Below, one piece after another: positions 45,514-53,590 of a DNA stretch of 64,000 nucleotides. The position numbers and the translations under genes were made by a program. A model generated the notes under the pieces. The model searched no databases, was not told where the DNA came from, and saw nothing but the letters and a program-made list of their open reading frames with translations. Source of the stretch: Fodinibius salsisoli (GTDB lineage Bacteria; Bacteroidota; Rhodothermia; Balneolales; Balneolaceae); NCBI RefSeq assembly GCF_026229185.1, contig NZ_JAGGJA010000018.1:1-64000 (forward strand), in the 5' to 3' direction. Positions within the stretch are counted from its first letter, which is position 1; every line of letters starts with the position of its first letter.

Positions 45514-48294
45514 TTGGATCGTCAGTCAGTTATACAAGCGTTAGATACAGCTTTACAACAAAAAATTGTAAGCTGTTTTGATGAGCTGATCAAAAAATAT
45601 GATGGCTATTACGAACAGTTTGCCCAATCACTTTCCGTGCTCCCGGAGCAGGACAGTGAGGAAGATATTGAGGCAGAACTCGCCCATCTTTTTGAAGATG
45701 TTTCAACATTTTTGAAAGTGCAGCAGCTTACCACCTTTACGAGATGCTTTATGGATGGGACCAGGGAAGCCGTAGCCGAAGTCCCGGAAACAGTGGAATG
45801 GCAAACCGAAACTCCATTGCGGAAGGAGGTGCAGTATATTCTTGCTGATTCAGAAATGATAGCCGATCTGTTGCGCGAGTTTAAGCAGCAACAACTGCCC
45901 TTTTTAATGAGGCTCGAAAAAGAATTGGCTCCTTTTCTGCAAGAAGGTCGCGATGAACAGGTACAGTTGGCAGTAGATTATGCCTCTGTGGCCGAGCTCT
46001 TGCAAAAGCAAAGAGCCTTTATGGAAGGACCGTTTAGGGAAAAGCTGAAAGAAAAGATAGCATCTATGCATACTTCTGTAGCGGCCCAGCTTAGAGAGGA
46101 TACCAAAGTCTGGAAAAAATCAAAGGCCGGCCAGGCAGAAAAGCAGTGGTCATTAATGGGCCAAAAGCTAAAGCGAATAGAAAAACAATGGCATGAACCT
46201 CAGGAGCTATTAGCTGAACGGGGTGAAAATATTCTGTCTTTTCTAAAATTGAAAAGGGAGCTCCGGGAACATCGGATCGATTTTTTAAAAGATATGGCGG
46301 CCCTGTTCCAGGAACAACTCTACCTGCCGTTGCAGCAGTTTCGGCAAACGTTGATAGAGGCGGTTTTTGATATCAGAAAAGGAGGCGGTAAGCGTTCTTA
46401 CGAGTATATATCCGCATTAAAGCAGAAATTGCTGAAATATATTAGTCATCATCTGGAAGGACCTTTTAGAAAGATGAGGGATAGAGAACAGCTCTCCCAA
46501 AAGGTCGAAAAGTTTTCTGAACAGCTTCTGTTTAGGATAACACAGACACCGGAACAGATGAGTTTTATCTTTAACCTTCCCAGGGAAGAACAACCGTCTG
46601 CAGAAGATCTGAAACAGATAGAATGGCGATTATTGTTACTCCGGATTTTCAGGCAGCAAATAATCAATGAGATTAAACCTTCCAAACAAGAGTATGATCA
46701 CTTTATAACAAACATTATTGAGGCTATCACCGAACTTAAAGAGATTCTGGATGTCAACCTGGAGGCCTCGCTGGAGCATAAAGAAGAGGACGAGGAGGGC
46801 GATCCGGGACAGGTTGCTACAGAGGCACTAGAGCGAATTATTAAACGTCTGGGGCATTTAACTCTTATTCTCCAAAATGAATACGATAGCATTGAAACGG
46901 TCATCAAAGGGGCCGAAGAACAGTTTATTGAATCCGTAGAAGCATGTTTTAATGCTAAAAGTGCCAATGAATTACAGCTGTTTATCACCCAATACCGGGT
47001 TAAAGAAACTACCAGCGACTGGCAAAATATTGCTCATACAAAAGCCCGTAGGTCGAAAGATAAGTTGTCGCTCTGGTACCGTTTTGTGAGGTTGAGACTC
47101 CATGGTTATATCAAAGAAGTAACGCATTTTTTCGGCTATGGAGATGTCGCTGTGGAAGAGGCCAAAAGAGCCGATATCATCAGTTATTTGTCGGAAACCG
47201 ATCAGAAGATACAGGAGCTGCCTTATATCTATCGCCGCCTTTTTGATTTTAACCAAGCGGTTGATCAGCGGTTTTATATACCTGTGGTAGAATCGACTGC
47301 TACCTTTAAAAAAGCGTATGACCAATGGCAGAATTCGCCCTCTGCTCTTGCTGTAGTTGGCGAAAAGGGGAGTGGGAAATCTACCTTTTTACAGCTGATG
47401 AGGGATGAATTAACAGCTGGCGAACCGCTATATGAGATGGAAATAGCACAAACGATCTGGACTGAAGAAGAGCTGGCCGCTTTAGTTTGCAGGGAGCTGA
47501 ATATTGAGGAGCAAAACTCTGTTGATGGAATTATTGAGATTCTTCAGCAAGAAAAAGAACGACGAATTATAATTTTTGAGTCGATACAAAATAGTTTTGT
47601 GCGAAACATCAATGGCTACGAGGCCATTGAAAAACTCTGTTACCTGATTTCCGAGACGAAAAATGACGTTTTTTGGATTGTCAGCTGTTCGCGCTATGGG
47701 TGGCACTTTCTGGATAAAGTGCACAAGCTGGGTGAATACTTTTCCCAGACCATTCAGGTGGATACGCTCGATGCCGGGGATATTGAAAAGATGATCATGA
47801 GCAGGCATCGTTCCAGTGGCTATATGCTGCAGTTCGAAGATAATCCGGATAGCCCCAAGAGCCGGTCAGCAAAGAAGATGACCGAAAAGGAAGAGCAGCA
47901 GAACCTGAGGAAAGAATATTTTAAGAAGTTAACCGAGTTTGCGGATGGAAATGCCTCCATAGCCATCATTTTTTGGATCCGGTCTATTCGTACGGTGGAT
48001 GAAAATTGCATTTATATAAAACCGCTGGAAATAACATCGGTTGAAATTATCGCAGACCTTAGTCCTGAAGTACTGTTTGTCCTGGCTGCATTTGTTATAC
48101 AGGATACCATTTCGGATAAAGACTTGGCGATGATTTTAAATATGAGCCTATCAGAAAGTCGACTAATGCTAAAAAGGCTTAGTACGAGGGGACTTTTGTT
48201 GGAAAAAGAAGGTCATTATATGCTGAATCATTTAGTGTATCGGCAGATTGTGCGAGTGTTAAAAGAACGGAATATTATTCACCTGGTGGAATAA
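45514..48294 (+). CDS. Unrecognised 926-residue protein with P-loop ATPase domain
   Basis: No family recognised. Residues 1-590 are almost all helical, Gln/Glu/Leu-rich, with coiled-coil-like stretches. A P-loop NTPase follows: Walker A GEKGSGKST at 616-624 and Walker B-like IIIFES at 685-690. Residues about 855-926 look like a winged helix (LAMILNMSLSESRLMLKRLSTRGLLLEKEGHYML). This order, sensor-like helices, ATPase, winged helix, resembles AAA/STAND regulators, but the call is only structural. Start TTG at 45514; no ATG is nearby and TAG lies in frame upstream. Two bases separate it from the MscS gene, so they are coupled. Confidence 0.75.
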   Translation: MDRQSVIQALDTALQQKIVSCFDELIKKYDGYYEQFAQSLSVLPEQDSEEDIEAELAHLFEDVSTFLKVQQLTTFTRCFMDGTREAVAEVPETVEWQTETPLRKEVQYILADSEMIADLLREFKQQQLPFLMRLEKELAPFLQEGRDEQVQLAVDYASVAELLQKQRAFMEGPFREKLKEKIASMHTSVAAQLREDTKVWKKSKAGQAEKQWSLMGQKLKRIEKQWHEPQELLAERGENILSFLKLKRELREHRIDFLKDMAALFQEQLYLPLQQFRQTLIEAVFDIRKGGGKRSYEYISALKQKLLKYISHHLEGPFRKMRDREQLSQKVEKFSEQLLFRITQTPEQMSFIFNLPREEQPSAEDLKQIEWRLLLLRIFRQQIINEIKPSKQEYDHFITNIIEAITELKEILDVNLEASLEHKEEDEEGDPGQVATEALERIIKRLGHLTLILQNEYDSIETVIKGAEEQFIESVEACFNAKSANELQLFITQYRVKETTSDWQNIAHTKARRSKDKLSLWYRFVRLRLHGYIKEVTHFFGYGDVAVEEAKRADIISYLSETDQKIQELPYIYRRLFDFNQAVDQRFYIPVVESTATFKKAYDQWQNSPSALAVVGEKGSGKSTFLQLMRDELTAGEPLYEMEIAQTIWTEEELAALVCRELNIEEQNSVDGIIEILQQEKERRIIIFESIQNSFVRNINGYEAIEKLCYLISETKNDVFWIVSCSRYGWHFLDKVHKLGEYFSQTIQVDTLDAGDIEKMIMSRHRSSGYMLQFEDNPDSPKSRSAKKMTEKEEQQNLRKEYFKKLTEFADGNASIAIIFWIRSIRTVDENCIYIKPLEITSVEIIADLSPEVLFVLAAFVIQDTISDKDLAMILNMSLSESRLMLKRLSTRGLLLEKEGHYMLNHLVYRQIVRVLKERNIIHLVE

Positions 48295-48296
48295 TT

Positions 48297-49367
48297 ATGA
48301 TCATAAATAAAAAAAATAAAATCCTTTGCTTTGTTTTCTGGCTGATTGGATCGGCCCTGTTGCTAAATGCGGAGGTGCATGCAATGCCCGTTTATCCGGC
48401 AGATGCTCCTCAGGAAATTATTCAACAGCAGGATACAACCCGCACGGACACCAGTCGTACTGACACGCTGCGCATCAGGCAGAAAGGGGACACGACCATT
48501 ATCGTCGGACCGGTCCGGGTCGATACATCCACCGCTACAAGGGATTCTACCATTGGCGATAAGGTTGGTCAAAAGGTAACCGAGGTGCATGAACTTATTT
48601 CTGCAGGGACCATTATTTTAATTCTGGTACTTCTCATAGTCACGCATCTGATCAATCGCCTGCTGATAAGTATTCTGGATACTCTTTCGGAGCGATTCTT
48701 CAAGTATCGCCTCACGCTTAAACGATTGATACCGGTTATCCGGTTGGTAATCTGGGCTATTGCTTTTTATATCATTCTTGCTGGCATTATCGATCCACCC
48801 TGGGGAACGGTTATTACCGTGTTAGCTTCTATAGGTGTTGCCGTTGGATTTGCTGCCCAGGATATTCTCAAGAATGTGTTCGGCGGATTTATGATCATAC
48901 TTGATCGTCCCTTTCAGGTGGGCGATAAAATTGAAGTCGGAGACGATTATGGTGAAGTCACACAAATTGGATTACGCTCCAGCCGCATTTTAACGCCTGA
49001 CGATTCTATCGTATCGTTACCCAACGGGGAATTGATGAATAAAGCCGTCTCGAACGCCAACTCCGGGGCTTTTGATTGTCAGGTTGTTGCCGAAATTTAT
49101 TTGCCGGCGCATGTCCCCATCGACTTAGTGAAACGTATCGCTTATAAAGCAGCGGTTTCATCGCGGTATGTATATCTTAATAAGCCGGTGTCGGTTATCG
49201 TATTGAATGAAGTGCATGAAGAGAATTTCATTGTCAAATTACGGGTCAAAGCTTATGTACTGGATATTCGGTACGAGTTTCCCTTCAAGAGTGACATGAC
49301 GGAACTGATATTGGGTGAATTGAATGAAAAAGAGATATTAGCAAGCAGCGTACATCGCAAAGGATAA
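48297..49367 (+). CDS. Mechanosensitive ion channel of the MscS family
   Basis: 356 residues. N-terminal signal or first span (ILCFVFWLIGSALLLNAEVHA), a Thr/Asp-rich low-complexity stretch (about 43-85, with RTDTSRTDT repeats), then spans and the MscS pore segment with GVAVGFAAQDILKNVFGGFMIILDRPFQVGDKIEV, the family's best mark, and the beta domain DYGEVTQIGLRSSRILTPDDSIVSLPNGEL. These channels release solutes when membrane tension rises. Its start is two bases after the stop of the 926-residue P-loop protein, suggesting joint function. Confidence 0.92.
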   Translation: MIINKKNKILCFVFWLIGSALLLNAEVHAMPVYPADAPQEIIQQQDTTRTDTSRTDTLRIRQKGDTTIIVGPVRVDTSTATRDSTIGDKVGQKVTEVHELISAGTIILILVLLIVTHLINRLLISILDTLSERFFKYRLTLKRLIPVIRLVIWAIAFYIILAGIIDPPWGTVITVLASIGVAVGFAAQDILKNVFGGFMIILDRPFQVGDKIEVGDDYGEVTQIGLRSSRILTPDDSIVSLPNGELMNKAVSNANSGAFDCQVVAEIYLPAHVPIDLVKRIAYKAAVSSRYVYLNKPVSVIVLNEVHEENFIVKLRVKAYVLDIRYEFPFKSDMTELILGELNEKEILASSVHRKG

Positions 49368-49479
49368 ATCGAATAATTTTGAAAAAAAGCTACAATTCTA
49401 ATAAAGTGAGATTTTTAGTCAAGAGGTTCAGGAGCTTGAACTGAACTAAGTGAATAGTTATGGATATCTCTTACTAAAT

Positions 49480-49513
49480 AAGGATGAATCGATATACTTA
49501 TCGATTCATCCTT
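49480..49513. terminator. Perfect 15-bp stem-loop between convergent transcripts
   Basis: AAGGATGAATCGATA (49480-49494), loop TACT, TATCGATTCATCCTT (49499-49513): a perfect 15-bp palindromic stem. No T-tract follows on either side. It lies between the end of the MscS gene and the end of the cysteine-peptide frame on the other strand, so it may work as a shared end of transcription. Confidence 0.55.
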
Positions 49514-49558
49514 ACAATATTTAATCAGCGATTTTTCGTTTATTTCTAATATTGGTAT

Positions 49559-49717
49559 TTAACACGTAATGTGTGAACATGACTGATGGTCCGGACGTGG
49601 TACACAACTTCTCGCACCATCCTTTTCTTCGCATTTGGGACCACCGTCAGAGCAACCCATATCCTCACAAGGATAAAAAGTTGGTGGGGTTTTATTTTGG
49701 TTTGGTTTTTTATTCAA
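49559..49717 (-). CDS. Cysteine-rich small peptide frame (six Cys)
   Basis: An open frame whose C-terminal part reads PCEDMGCSDGGPKCEEKDG, then ARSCVPRPDHQSCSHITC, with six cysteines and no other strongly conserved feature. It directly follows the beta-propeller gene on the same strand. In Bacteroidota similar Cys/Gly-rich exported peptides (NVEALA-like) are often encoded beside such propellers. No ATG is in frame: TTG at 49717 gives 52 residues, and TAA closes the frame at 49757-49759. A leader is missing, so this may be a remnant, or the start lies in another frame after a frameshift. Confidence 0.4.
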   Translation of the reverse strand: MNKKPNQNKTPPTFYPCEDMGCSDGGPKCEEKDGARSCVPRPDHQSCSHITC

Positions 49718-49782
49718 AGAATAACCCGATGGCTCGCCTCGGGATTGTTCATTGTATTAGAGCAACTAGTAATCAAGAGTTA

Positions 49783-50802
49783 CTAATTGTTAACTCCGTT
49801 AATTTTGACGTGTGGTGTCGGATAATTTGCCCCATAAATTATTTGACCTTTCACATGATCAAATATTAAGGGCAAGTTCTTTGATATTTTATAAGTACCA
49901 TCACTCAAATCTACACTAAAACTGATAATAGACTGTTGGTCGGATTCTGAGAAAAATCTTTTATATTGAACCAGTAATTGATTGTCAATAGCTGCTATAT
50001 TTTCTAAACCATCATGATAATCACCCTTGTCGTTATAGGCTTCTCCCGGATAATATTTCCGTGCAAAACCGACCCCCCCATTACGACTTATTTTAGATAT
50101 TTCAATAGGAATAGCCTCTTTAATTTCGATTTTTTTAAGTAAATTCCCAGTATTTTTGTTATAAACCCGTATTATATTATCTGTGGTAAAGCCTGTGTAG
50201 ATATTCTGACCTTTGCAAGCAAGTACACCATTTTGAGAAATTTCTCGTGTAACGATATCATCGGAGTCATAACCACCTCCGATAGAATAACTTTTTGATT
50301 TTAGATCATCACTCAATCGGTGTATAACATTGTTCTCTTTTCGTGCATGAACCCAAACATTGCCATCTGATACGCAAAGATTACTCATGTTCATGTTATG
50401 GGCTCCAGATTTTTTGACCTCCCATTTTTTTGATTCATTGTTATAAAAGTATTGGGTAACCCTTCCTAAGTTTTGATCGAGTAAAACAAGATCACCAGTA
50501 TCGAAAATATCAATTGATACTGGGCTCAAATATTCACCTGGCCCTTTCCCTGCCCGTCCTATTTGTTGAATTAATTTACCTTTTTTAGATAGTATTAGGA
50601 CTTTCGGGGCTGCCTCGTCAATTAAGTATACCGTCTGATTATGATGTTTCACATCCTGTATATTACCTATCAGATAATCTTTTTGATTACCATTGAAGAC
50701 CGTTGAACTTTTGGATTTATTGATTTTTAAACCTTGGGCTTGGAGACCAGAGGTGATTATTAACAATAGACTAAAAAGTAAAGGGAGGGTTTTATATTTC
50801 AT
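49783..50802 (-). CDS. Exported six-bladed beta-propeller protein
   Basis: 339 residues. Signal peptide LPLLFSLLLIITSGLQAQ, then a repeated beta-propeller pattern of NHL/6-bladed type: VYLIDEAAPKVLILSKKGKLIQQIGRAGKGPGEYLSP is the typical blade with the GRxGxGPGEY end, followed by LVLLDQNLGRVTQYF, VWVHARKENNVIHRL and others. It is likely a secreted or periplasmic binding protein. It begins 18 bp after the thioredoxin-like gene and is followed by the cysteine-rich peptide frame. The DNA is markedly A+T-richer than the flanking housekeeping genes, suggesting recent transfer. Confidence 0.8.
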   Translation of the reverse strand: MKYKTLPLLFSLLLIITSGLQAQGLKINKSKSSTVFNGNQKDYLIGNIQDVKHHNQTVYLIDEAAPKVLILSKKGKLIQQIGRAGKGPGEYLSPVSIDIFDTGDLVLLDQNLGRVTQYFYNNESKKWEVKKSGAHNMNMSNLCVSDGNVWVHARKENNVIHRLSDDLKSKSYSIGGGYDSDDIVTREISQNGVLACKGQNIYTGFTTDNIIRVYNKNTGNLLKKIEIKEAIPIEISKISRNGGVGFARKYYPGEAYNDKGDYHDGLENIAAIDNQLLVQYKRFFSESDQQSIISFSVDLSDGTYKISKNLPLIFDHVKGQIIYGANYPTPHVKINGVNN

Positions 50803-50820
50803 CGGTGGTTAATTAATATT

Positions 50821-51430
50821 TTAATTAGATTTGTACTTCAATGAATCTGATTGAAAAACAAATTGTTTTATTTCATCTAATCCTTTAAAACGTGCGTACT
50901 CAGTTTTATTGGAGATTTTGTATTTGTTTTTAATTGGTCGAGATTCGTATAAAACATTTCTAAAAGCCAAAAGGATTTGAGGAACTGATCCTTTGGTATC
51001 GGTAGGAATATCTGTATGAATGTATATTCTTGCACCAGTATTAAACCAACTTCTACCTACCATGATTTCGTCAAAAGTTCCAAACTTTTCTAAATGGCTA
51101 AAACCTTTTCTAGCTGACCAACTAATACCTACTCCGATTGTAGCAAAATTTGCATTATGTTCTTTTGCTATTTCAAGAGCCTTTAGTTTAGACATCTCAA
51201 CATATTTTGGCATATCAGGTAAATTACAGTAATTGCAATTGGGTGAACCAATGTAAACCATTACTAATTCTTTGCCGCTCTCATATTGGTAGCTGGGTAT
51301 GTATAAACTATCAACAGGCAGTTTAGATATATTCTCGGACTTATTGTAAAAAAATATTACCGAAAGAATATGTAGTTAAAATATAAATAGTAAATAAAAT
51401 AAATATATATAAGTATTTTTTAATATTCAT
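50821..51430 (-). pseudogene. Exported thioredoxin-like protein with a frameshift in a T7 run
   Basis: The body (50821-51261 and upstream) has a thioredoxin-like CxxC, VYIGSPNCNYCNLP, and ends KSN. No good ATG opens this frame, but ATG at 51430 in another frame encodes a typical leader (MNIKKYLYIFILFTIYILTT, then YSFGN). The two join if one T is removed from the run of seven near 51347-51353, giving about 202 residues continuing FYNKSENISKLPVDSLYIPSY. This is a real lesion, a sequencing error or phase variation; the sequence cannot tell. It leads the operon with the propeller gene 18 bp later. Confidence 0.65.
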
Positions 51431-51644
51431 ATAGTGAAATTACATATAATAACTTTATTAAATGGTATAATTATATATGGTAAAAATAAAACTGTGAAAT
51501 TATGTTTTAATATAAAGTAGTAATATATTCAGGGCGTAATTTCTAAAAAAAGTCTCTTCCTTTTGAAAGAGGTTGATTATGATTTGTGAATCAATTACAA
51601 TGCATTTACATACCTACCTAAAAATAGAAGAGGAGGATTATTAT
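51431..51644. other. Very A+T-rich spacer
   Basis: No gene. The stretch is dominated by TATA-like runs (for example around 51441-51530) and probably contains the divergent promoters for the thioredoxin-like/propeller genes and for the ankyrin gene, but too many TATA-like sites exist to pick one. Confidence 0.5.
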
Positions 51645-52022
51645 ATGGAAGAAAACGCCTTTCTGGAAGCAGCCGAGAATGGAGATTTGGAAGCCGTTAA
51701 GCGACACCTCTCAAAGGGATCAACGGTCAACACCAGTGATGAGCACCAGCGAACCGCATTATTGAAAGCCGCCAAACATGGTCATTTAGAAATTGTGCAA
51801 TATTTGTTGGATCATGGTGCCAATGTAAATATGAGAGATAATCGGGGAACCAGTGCTCTGTACTGGGCCTCAAGTAATGGACATCATGAAATCGTACAAC
51901 TTTTGATTAAGCACCACAGTGATGTAGGCGTGCATGATGATCGGGGATGGTCGGCTAAAGATCAGGCCAGTTACCATAAGCACCACGACATTGTGCATAT
52001 GCTGGAAGAGGCAGGAGCTTAA
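51645..52022 (+). CDS. Ankyrin repeat protein
   Basis: 125 residues from ATG 51645, chosen because AGGAGG lies nine bases upstream; an ATG at 51573 is in frame but has no such site. Three to four ankyrin repeats fill the protein: FLEAAENGDLEAVKRHLSKG, TALLKAAKHGHLEIVQYLLDHGANVN, SALYWASSNGHHEIVQLLIKHHSDV and a final partial repeat. Ankyrin stacks mediate protein binding. No signal peptide, so cytoplasmic. A terminator follows 29 bp after its stop. No partner is evident. Confidence 0.9.
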   Translation: MEENAFLEAAENGDLEAVKRHLSKGSTVNTSDEHQRTALLKAAKHGHLEIVQYLLDHGANVNMRDNRGTSALYWASSNGHHEIVQLLIKHHSDVGVHDDRGWSAKDQASYHKHHDIVHMLEEAGA

Positions 52023-52050
52023 CGAAAATGAATAGATTCAGGTAACAAGG

Positions 52051-52081
52051 AAAGCCCGCTCTATTGTGAGTGGGCTTTTTT
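52051..52081 (+). terminator. Rho-independent terminator after the ankyrin gene
   Basis: AAAGCCCGCTC (52051-52061) pairs with GAGTGGGCTTT (52068-52078) with one G-T pair, a 6-base loop and a run of T to 52081. The A-run on the left side may let it serve the opposing RsmI-like gene as well. Confidence 0.85.
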
Positions 52082-52092
52082 ATAGGTCTAAA

Positions 52093-52818
52093 CTATGCAG
52101 ATAACAGAAAAATCGTAGGCCTTTTATGGATAGAAGGGGGATTCTCTTGCTTCCATTCATGTATAGCCTGCGAAATAATGCGCTCTTCTGGCTGGGTTAA
52201 ATTGGTAGCAGTACAAAACCGAGTATCGTCTTGGCAACATTGGATCACATCTTTAACCACAGCATCATTTCGGTGAGGCGCCTCCATAAAAATTTGAGTC
52301 TGTTGACTCTTTCGGGCCTTCTGTTCAAGCTTCTTTATGGCCTGCCGGCGCGGGTTCTGCTCGATTGGCAGATAGCCGTGGAAAGCAAACTGTTGCCCAT
52401 TGAATCCGGAACCCATCAAAGCCAATAAAATGGATGAAGGACCGACTAAAGGAGAGACCCGGATATGCCGGGCATGGGCCATCTTAATGAGTTCGGAACC
52501 GGGATCTGCAACCACAGGACAGCCTGCTTCCGAGAGAAGACCTGCATCTCTGCCTTTTTTTAGCGGATTTATAAAAGAGGCGATTTCTTGTGTAGGCGTC
52601 TTCTTATTTAGGAGTAAAAAATCAATTTTATAATCCGGGATTGTCTCGCCCACCCACTGTAAATAACGCGATGCCGTCTGGATATTTTCTACGATCAGCA
52701 CATCAAGACGCCGAATGACATTCAGTACATACTCGGGGATGGTATTATTCTCAGGCGTTTTCCCAAGCGTATTAGGGATGAGGTAAAGGGTGCCTTGGGA
52801 GGAATCTTTACTGCTCAT
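52093..52818 (-). CDS. RsmI-like SAM-dependent methyltransferase (tetrapyrrole methylase fold)
   Basis: 241 residues. GTLYLIPNTLG at the N-terminus, then LLSEAGCPVVADPGSELIKMAH, the diagnostic loop of RsmI (SDAGTPxISDPG in E. coli), and VSPLVGPSSILLALMGSGFNGQQFAFHGYLP. It belongs to the branch common in Bacteroidota that lacks the extra C-terminal domain of RsmI, which 2'-O-methylates 16S rRNA at C1402. Whether this branch uses the same target is uncertain. Two bases after the DUF3592-like gene. Confidence 0.85.
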   Translation of the reverse strand: MSSKDSSQGTLYLIPNTLGKTPENNTIPEYVLNVIRRLDVLIVENIQTASRYLQWVGETIPDYKIDFLLLNKKTPTQEIASFINPLKKGRDAGLLSEAGCPVVADPGSELIKMAHARHIRVSPLVGPSSILLALMGSGFNGQQFAFHGYLPIEQNPRRQAIKKLEQKARKSQQTQIFMEAPHRNDAVVKDVIQCCQDDTRFCTATNLTQPEERIISQAIHEWKQENPPSIHKRPTIFLLSA

Positions 52819-52820
52819 AA

Positions 52821-53312
52821 TTAGATGTCAATCCGTTCAATTTCTAATTTCTCATTGCCGCTTTCCAACTTTCGGTTGGCCAGCCGATGGGTGAAGATGG
52901 CAATGATAAGGGTACAGAGTAGAGCCACAACGGCCATTGCCAAATTCGACCAGACCAGGTTTTTTTGAGTACTGTAAGCGGGCATCAGTACAATTTCTTG
53001 CATAGTACCTGGCTGGTACCGGATAGGGATGACACGAATTTGTCGCAACTCTCCCGCCATCTCTACCGGAAGCGAAAGCTTTCGTTGGATTTCCTGTTCA
53101 TTGCTATCCACAAATCGCAGAATAATATAGCCGTTTGTCTGCGCAGCAATTTGTTTGATATCAAAATCTACCACTTCAGCAGTGTAGCTGGTTCCATTTT
53201 CATAGGTATCGTGGATACCGTACCAGACAACCGTTTGGTGCAGGCAAAGAAACAGAAAAGCAGCCGGAATGAGCCACACAAAATAGAGATACTTATAAGG
53301 ATTCACGTTCAT
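52821..53312 (-). CDS. DUF3592-like two-span membrane protein
   Basis: 163 residues with a first span YLYFVWLIPAAFLFLCLH (about 8-26), an extracytoplasmic beta-rich stretch of about 85 residues (GTSYTAEVVDFD...GYIILRFVD...VIPIRYQPG), and a second span SNLAMAVVALLCTLIIAIF (about 121-140). The middle with a two-strand YxAxVVD motif and PIRYxPxxP-like end is the DUF3592 pattern. Function unknown. Immediately precedes the RsmI-like gene, so they are co-transcribed. Confidence 0.7.
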   Translation of the reverse strand: MNVNPYKYLYFVWLIPAAFLFLCLHQTVVWYGIHDTYENGTSYTAEVVDFDIKQIAAQTNGYIILRFVDSNEQEIQRKLSLPVEMAGELRQIRVIPIRYQPGTMQEIVLMPAYSTQKNLVWSNLAMAVVALLCTLIIAIFTHRLANRKLESGNEKLEIERIDI

Positions 53313-53381
53313 AAATCAAATACTTAAAAACTGAATAATCAACGGATGAGAAAATTACGGGTGGTTTATAGGGTACGGTGA

Positions 53382-53549
53382 CTAATAAAAAAGAGCATAA
53401 TAGATCACGTAGAGCCAGCTCAACAAACCGTGGATGATGGCCCAGATAATTGATTTATTGACAGACCAGGAGATGGCGATCGCCAGTGCTGATCCCAGCG
53501 TGATACCGCCCCGGACTGATTCGGTAACTTTGTTGTTCGAGTCTCCCAT
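53382..53549 (-). CDS. Conserved 55-residue membrane protein
   Basis: Short frame of 55 codons between the DUF3592-like and serine-hydrolase-like genes. It starts MGDSNNKVTESVRGGITLGS and contains two hydrophobic segments (ITLGSALAIAISWSV and IIWAIIHGLLSWLYVIYYALF). The GG-helix-SW-x-N-x-SI-x-WA-x-IHG pattern looks protein-like and free of low complexity; I believe similar small proteins occur in related genomes, but that is from memory. No function known. Confidence 0.65.
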   Translation of the reverse strand: MGDSNNKVTESVRGGITLGSALAIAISWSVNKSIIWAIIHGLLSWLYVIYYALFY

Positions 53550-53590
53550 AATCAGTGATCATTGAATTAAAGGTTACAGCAAAGATAATA

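Noticed and set aside
49573-49869. 98-codon plus-strand frame beginning MNMTDGPDVVHNFSHH
   Set aside because: It runs antisense to the cysteine-rich peptide frame and the end of the propeller gene, and has no recognisable domain or ribosome site.
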